Assembly (NCBI GenBank): GCA_035574295.1
Contig: DATLYX010000076.1
Location: 35,945 to 99,944, forward strand
Origin: PNAI01 sp035574295
Lineage (GTDB): Bacteria; Pseudomonadota; Alphaproteobacteria; Rhizobiales; Xanthobacteraceae
Direction of reading: 5' to 3'
DNA length: 64,000 bases
The notes under the pieces were generated by a model. That model did no database searches. It was not told the origin of the DNA and was given only the letters and a program-made list of their open reading frames with translations. The translations under genes and the position numbers were made by a program. This document shows, in pieces, positions 63,245-64,000 of the stretch; position 1 is the stretch's first letter, and each line of letters opens with the position of its first letter.

Positions 63245-64000
63245 CTACCTCCCCAGCTCCCGCATCGCGCGGTCGAGCCCGTCGAGCGTCAGGGGGTACA
63301 TCCGCCCAGCCATGAGCTGCCGTATCATCGCGATCGAGGGCGTGTGCGGCCACTCCTGCTCCGGCACAGGATTGAGCCACACGCAGGCGGGGTAAGTGCG
63401 CGTCACCCGCTCCATCCACACCGCGCCCGGCTCCTCGTTGAAATGCTCCACCGAGCCGCCCGGCGCCACGATCTCGTAGGGCGACATCGCAGCATCGCCC
63501 ACGAAAATCACCTTGAAGTCGTGCGGATAGGTGTGCAGCACCTCCCACGTGGGCGTGGTCTCCTGCCAGCGCCGGCGGTTTTCCTTCCATACCCGCTCGT
63601 ACAGGCAGTTGTGGAAGTAGAAGTGCTGCATGTGTTTGAATTCCGCGCGCGCGGCCGAAAACAGCTCCTCCGTCGCCTTGATGTGCCAGTCCATGGAGCC
63701 GCCCACGTCGAAGAACAGCAGCACCTTCACCGCGTTGTGCCGCTCCGGCCGCATCAGGATGTCGATGTAGCCCTTGTGCGCGCTGGTCTTGATCGTCTCC
63801 GGCAGGTCGAGCTCCTCCGGCGCGCCGGTGCGCGCGAATTTGCGCAGCCGGCGCAGCGCAAGCTTGAGGTTGCGCGTGCCGAGCTCCACTTTGTCGTCGA
63901 GATCGCGAAATTCGCGGCGGTCCCACACCTTCACCGCGCGGCGATGGCGGCTTTCGTCCTGCCCGATGCGCACGCCTTCCGGATTGTAGCCATAGGCCCC
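63245..64000 (-). CDS. VWA/CoxE-like domain protein, C-terminal part
   Basis: The frame is open through the right edge, so ~250 C-terminal residues are visible. The von Willebrand A domain begins VLLFFDVGGSMDWHIKATEELF, with the metal-ion site DxGGSM in place of the usual DxSxS. It continues through VIFVGDAAMSP and MYPLTLDGLDRAM at the end. CoxE-like VWA proteins act with MoxR ATPases to mature enzymes. The MoxR-type ATPase at 46840 is the natural partner. Usually such genes are adjacent. Confidence 0.85.
   Translation of the reverse strand, partial: GAYGYNPEGVRIGQDESRHRRAVKVWDRREFRDLDDKVELGTRNLKLALRRLRKFARTGAPEELDLPETIKTSAHKGYIDILMRPERHNAVKVLLFFDVGGSMDWHIKATEELFSAARAEFKHMQHFYFHNCLYERVWKENRRRWQETTPTWEVLHTYPHDFKVIFVGDAAMSPYEIVAPGGSVEHFNEEPGAVWMERVTRTYPACVWLNPVPEQEWPHTPSIAMIRQLMAGRMYPLTLDGLDRAMRELGR

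Overview
The window looks like the chromosome of a GC-rich alphaproteobacterium of the Hyphomicrobiales (Rhizobiales), probably near the Bradyrhizobium / Xanthobacteraceae lineages. The evidence is alphaproteobacterial flagellar genes (fliX, flbT, flaF, a 271-residue flagellin, a MotE-like protein), the cell-cycle kinase CckA, orphan Bug-type solute receptors, a dksA that has lost most of its zinc cysteines, and intergenic palindromes of a kind I associate with Bradyrhizobiaceae. Family names come from reading the proteins and from recall. No database search was run.

Layout. Positions 1-12800 are mixed housekeeping and accessory genes: the end of a vWA/RTX secreted protein, a TauE-type exporter facing a two-gene YeeE/YedE sulfur transporter, class I fumarase, a luciferase-like oxidoreductase, a SET-domain methyltransferase, a GYD protein, a small cytochrome c, a PilZ protein, a Bug receptor and a cupin. 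Positions 12806-31604 are the first flagellar block: cckA, then flhB-fliR-fliQ-fliE-flgC-flgB on the minus strand, facing fliO-fliP; a 1167-residue TPR protein; motE-like/DUF6468/fliM/fliL on the minus strand, facing flgF-flgG-flgA-flgH. Positions 31605-36600 interrupt it with a lipocalin-like protein, a histidine kinase/FixJ pair, a Bug receptor and dksA. Positions 36823-46571 are the second flagellar block: fliX facing flgI-flgJ-flgN-like, flagellin, flbT, flaF, and flgL, flgK, flgE on the minus strand. Positions 46840-64000 are accessory: a MoxR ATPase, radical SAM protein, MipA, FAD oxidase, SixA, Usp, two Bug receptors around an MFS carrier, a deacetylase, an amidase, a PilZ protein, a crescentin-like coiled coil, a higBA-type toxin-antitoxin pair, a broken EVE-domain gene and a VWA/CoxE-like protein cut by the window end.

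How it works together. The flagellar genes encode export gate, rod, hook, rings, switch, junction and filament parts. Perfect TTAA-N7-TTAAC(C) CtrA-type boxes lie in front of the flgB operon, the TPR gene and the coiled-coil gene, with near matches before fliO, fliX/flgI and a small unknown gene. Sigma-54-type -24/-12 sites lie in front of flgF, flgI and flgE. Together with cckA and fliX in the same window, this reads like a Caulobacter-type hierarchy: CtrA for early genes, and sigma-54 under FliX/FlbD control for late genes. FlbT/FlaF would then tune flagellin expression. Nothing in the window looks like CRISPR, prophage, an insertion sequence, rRNA or tRNA.
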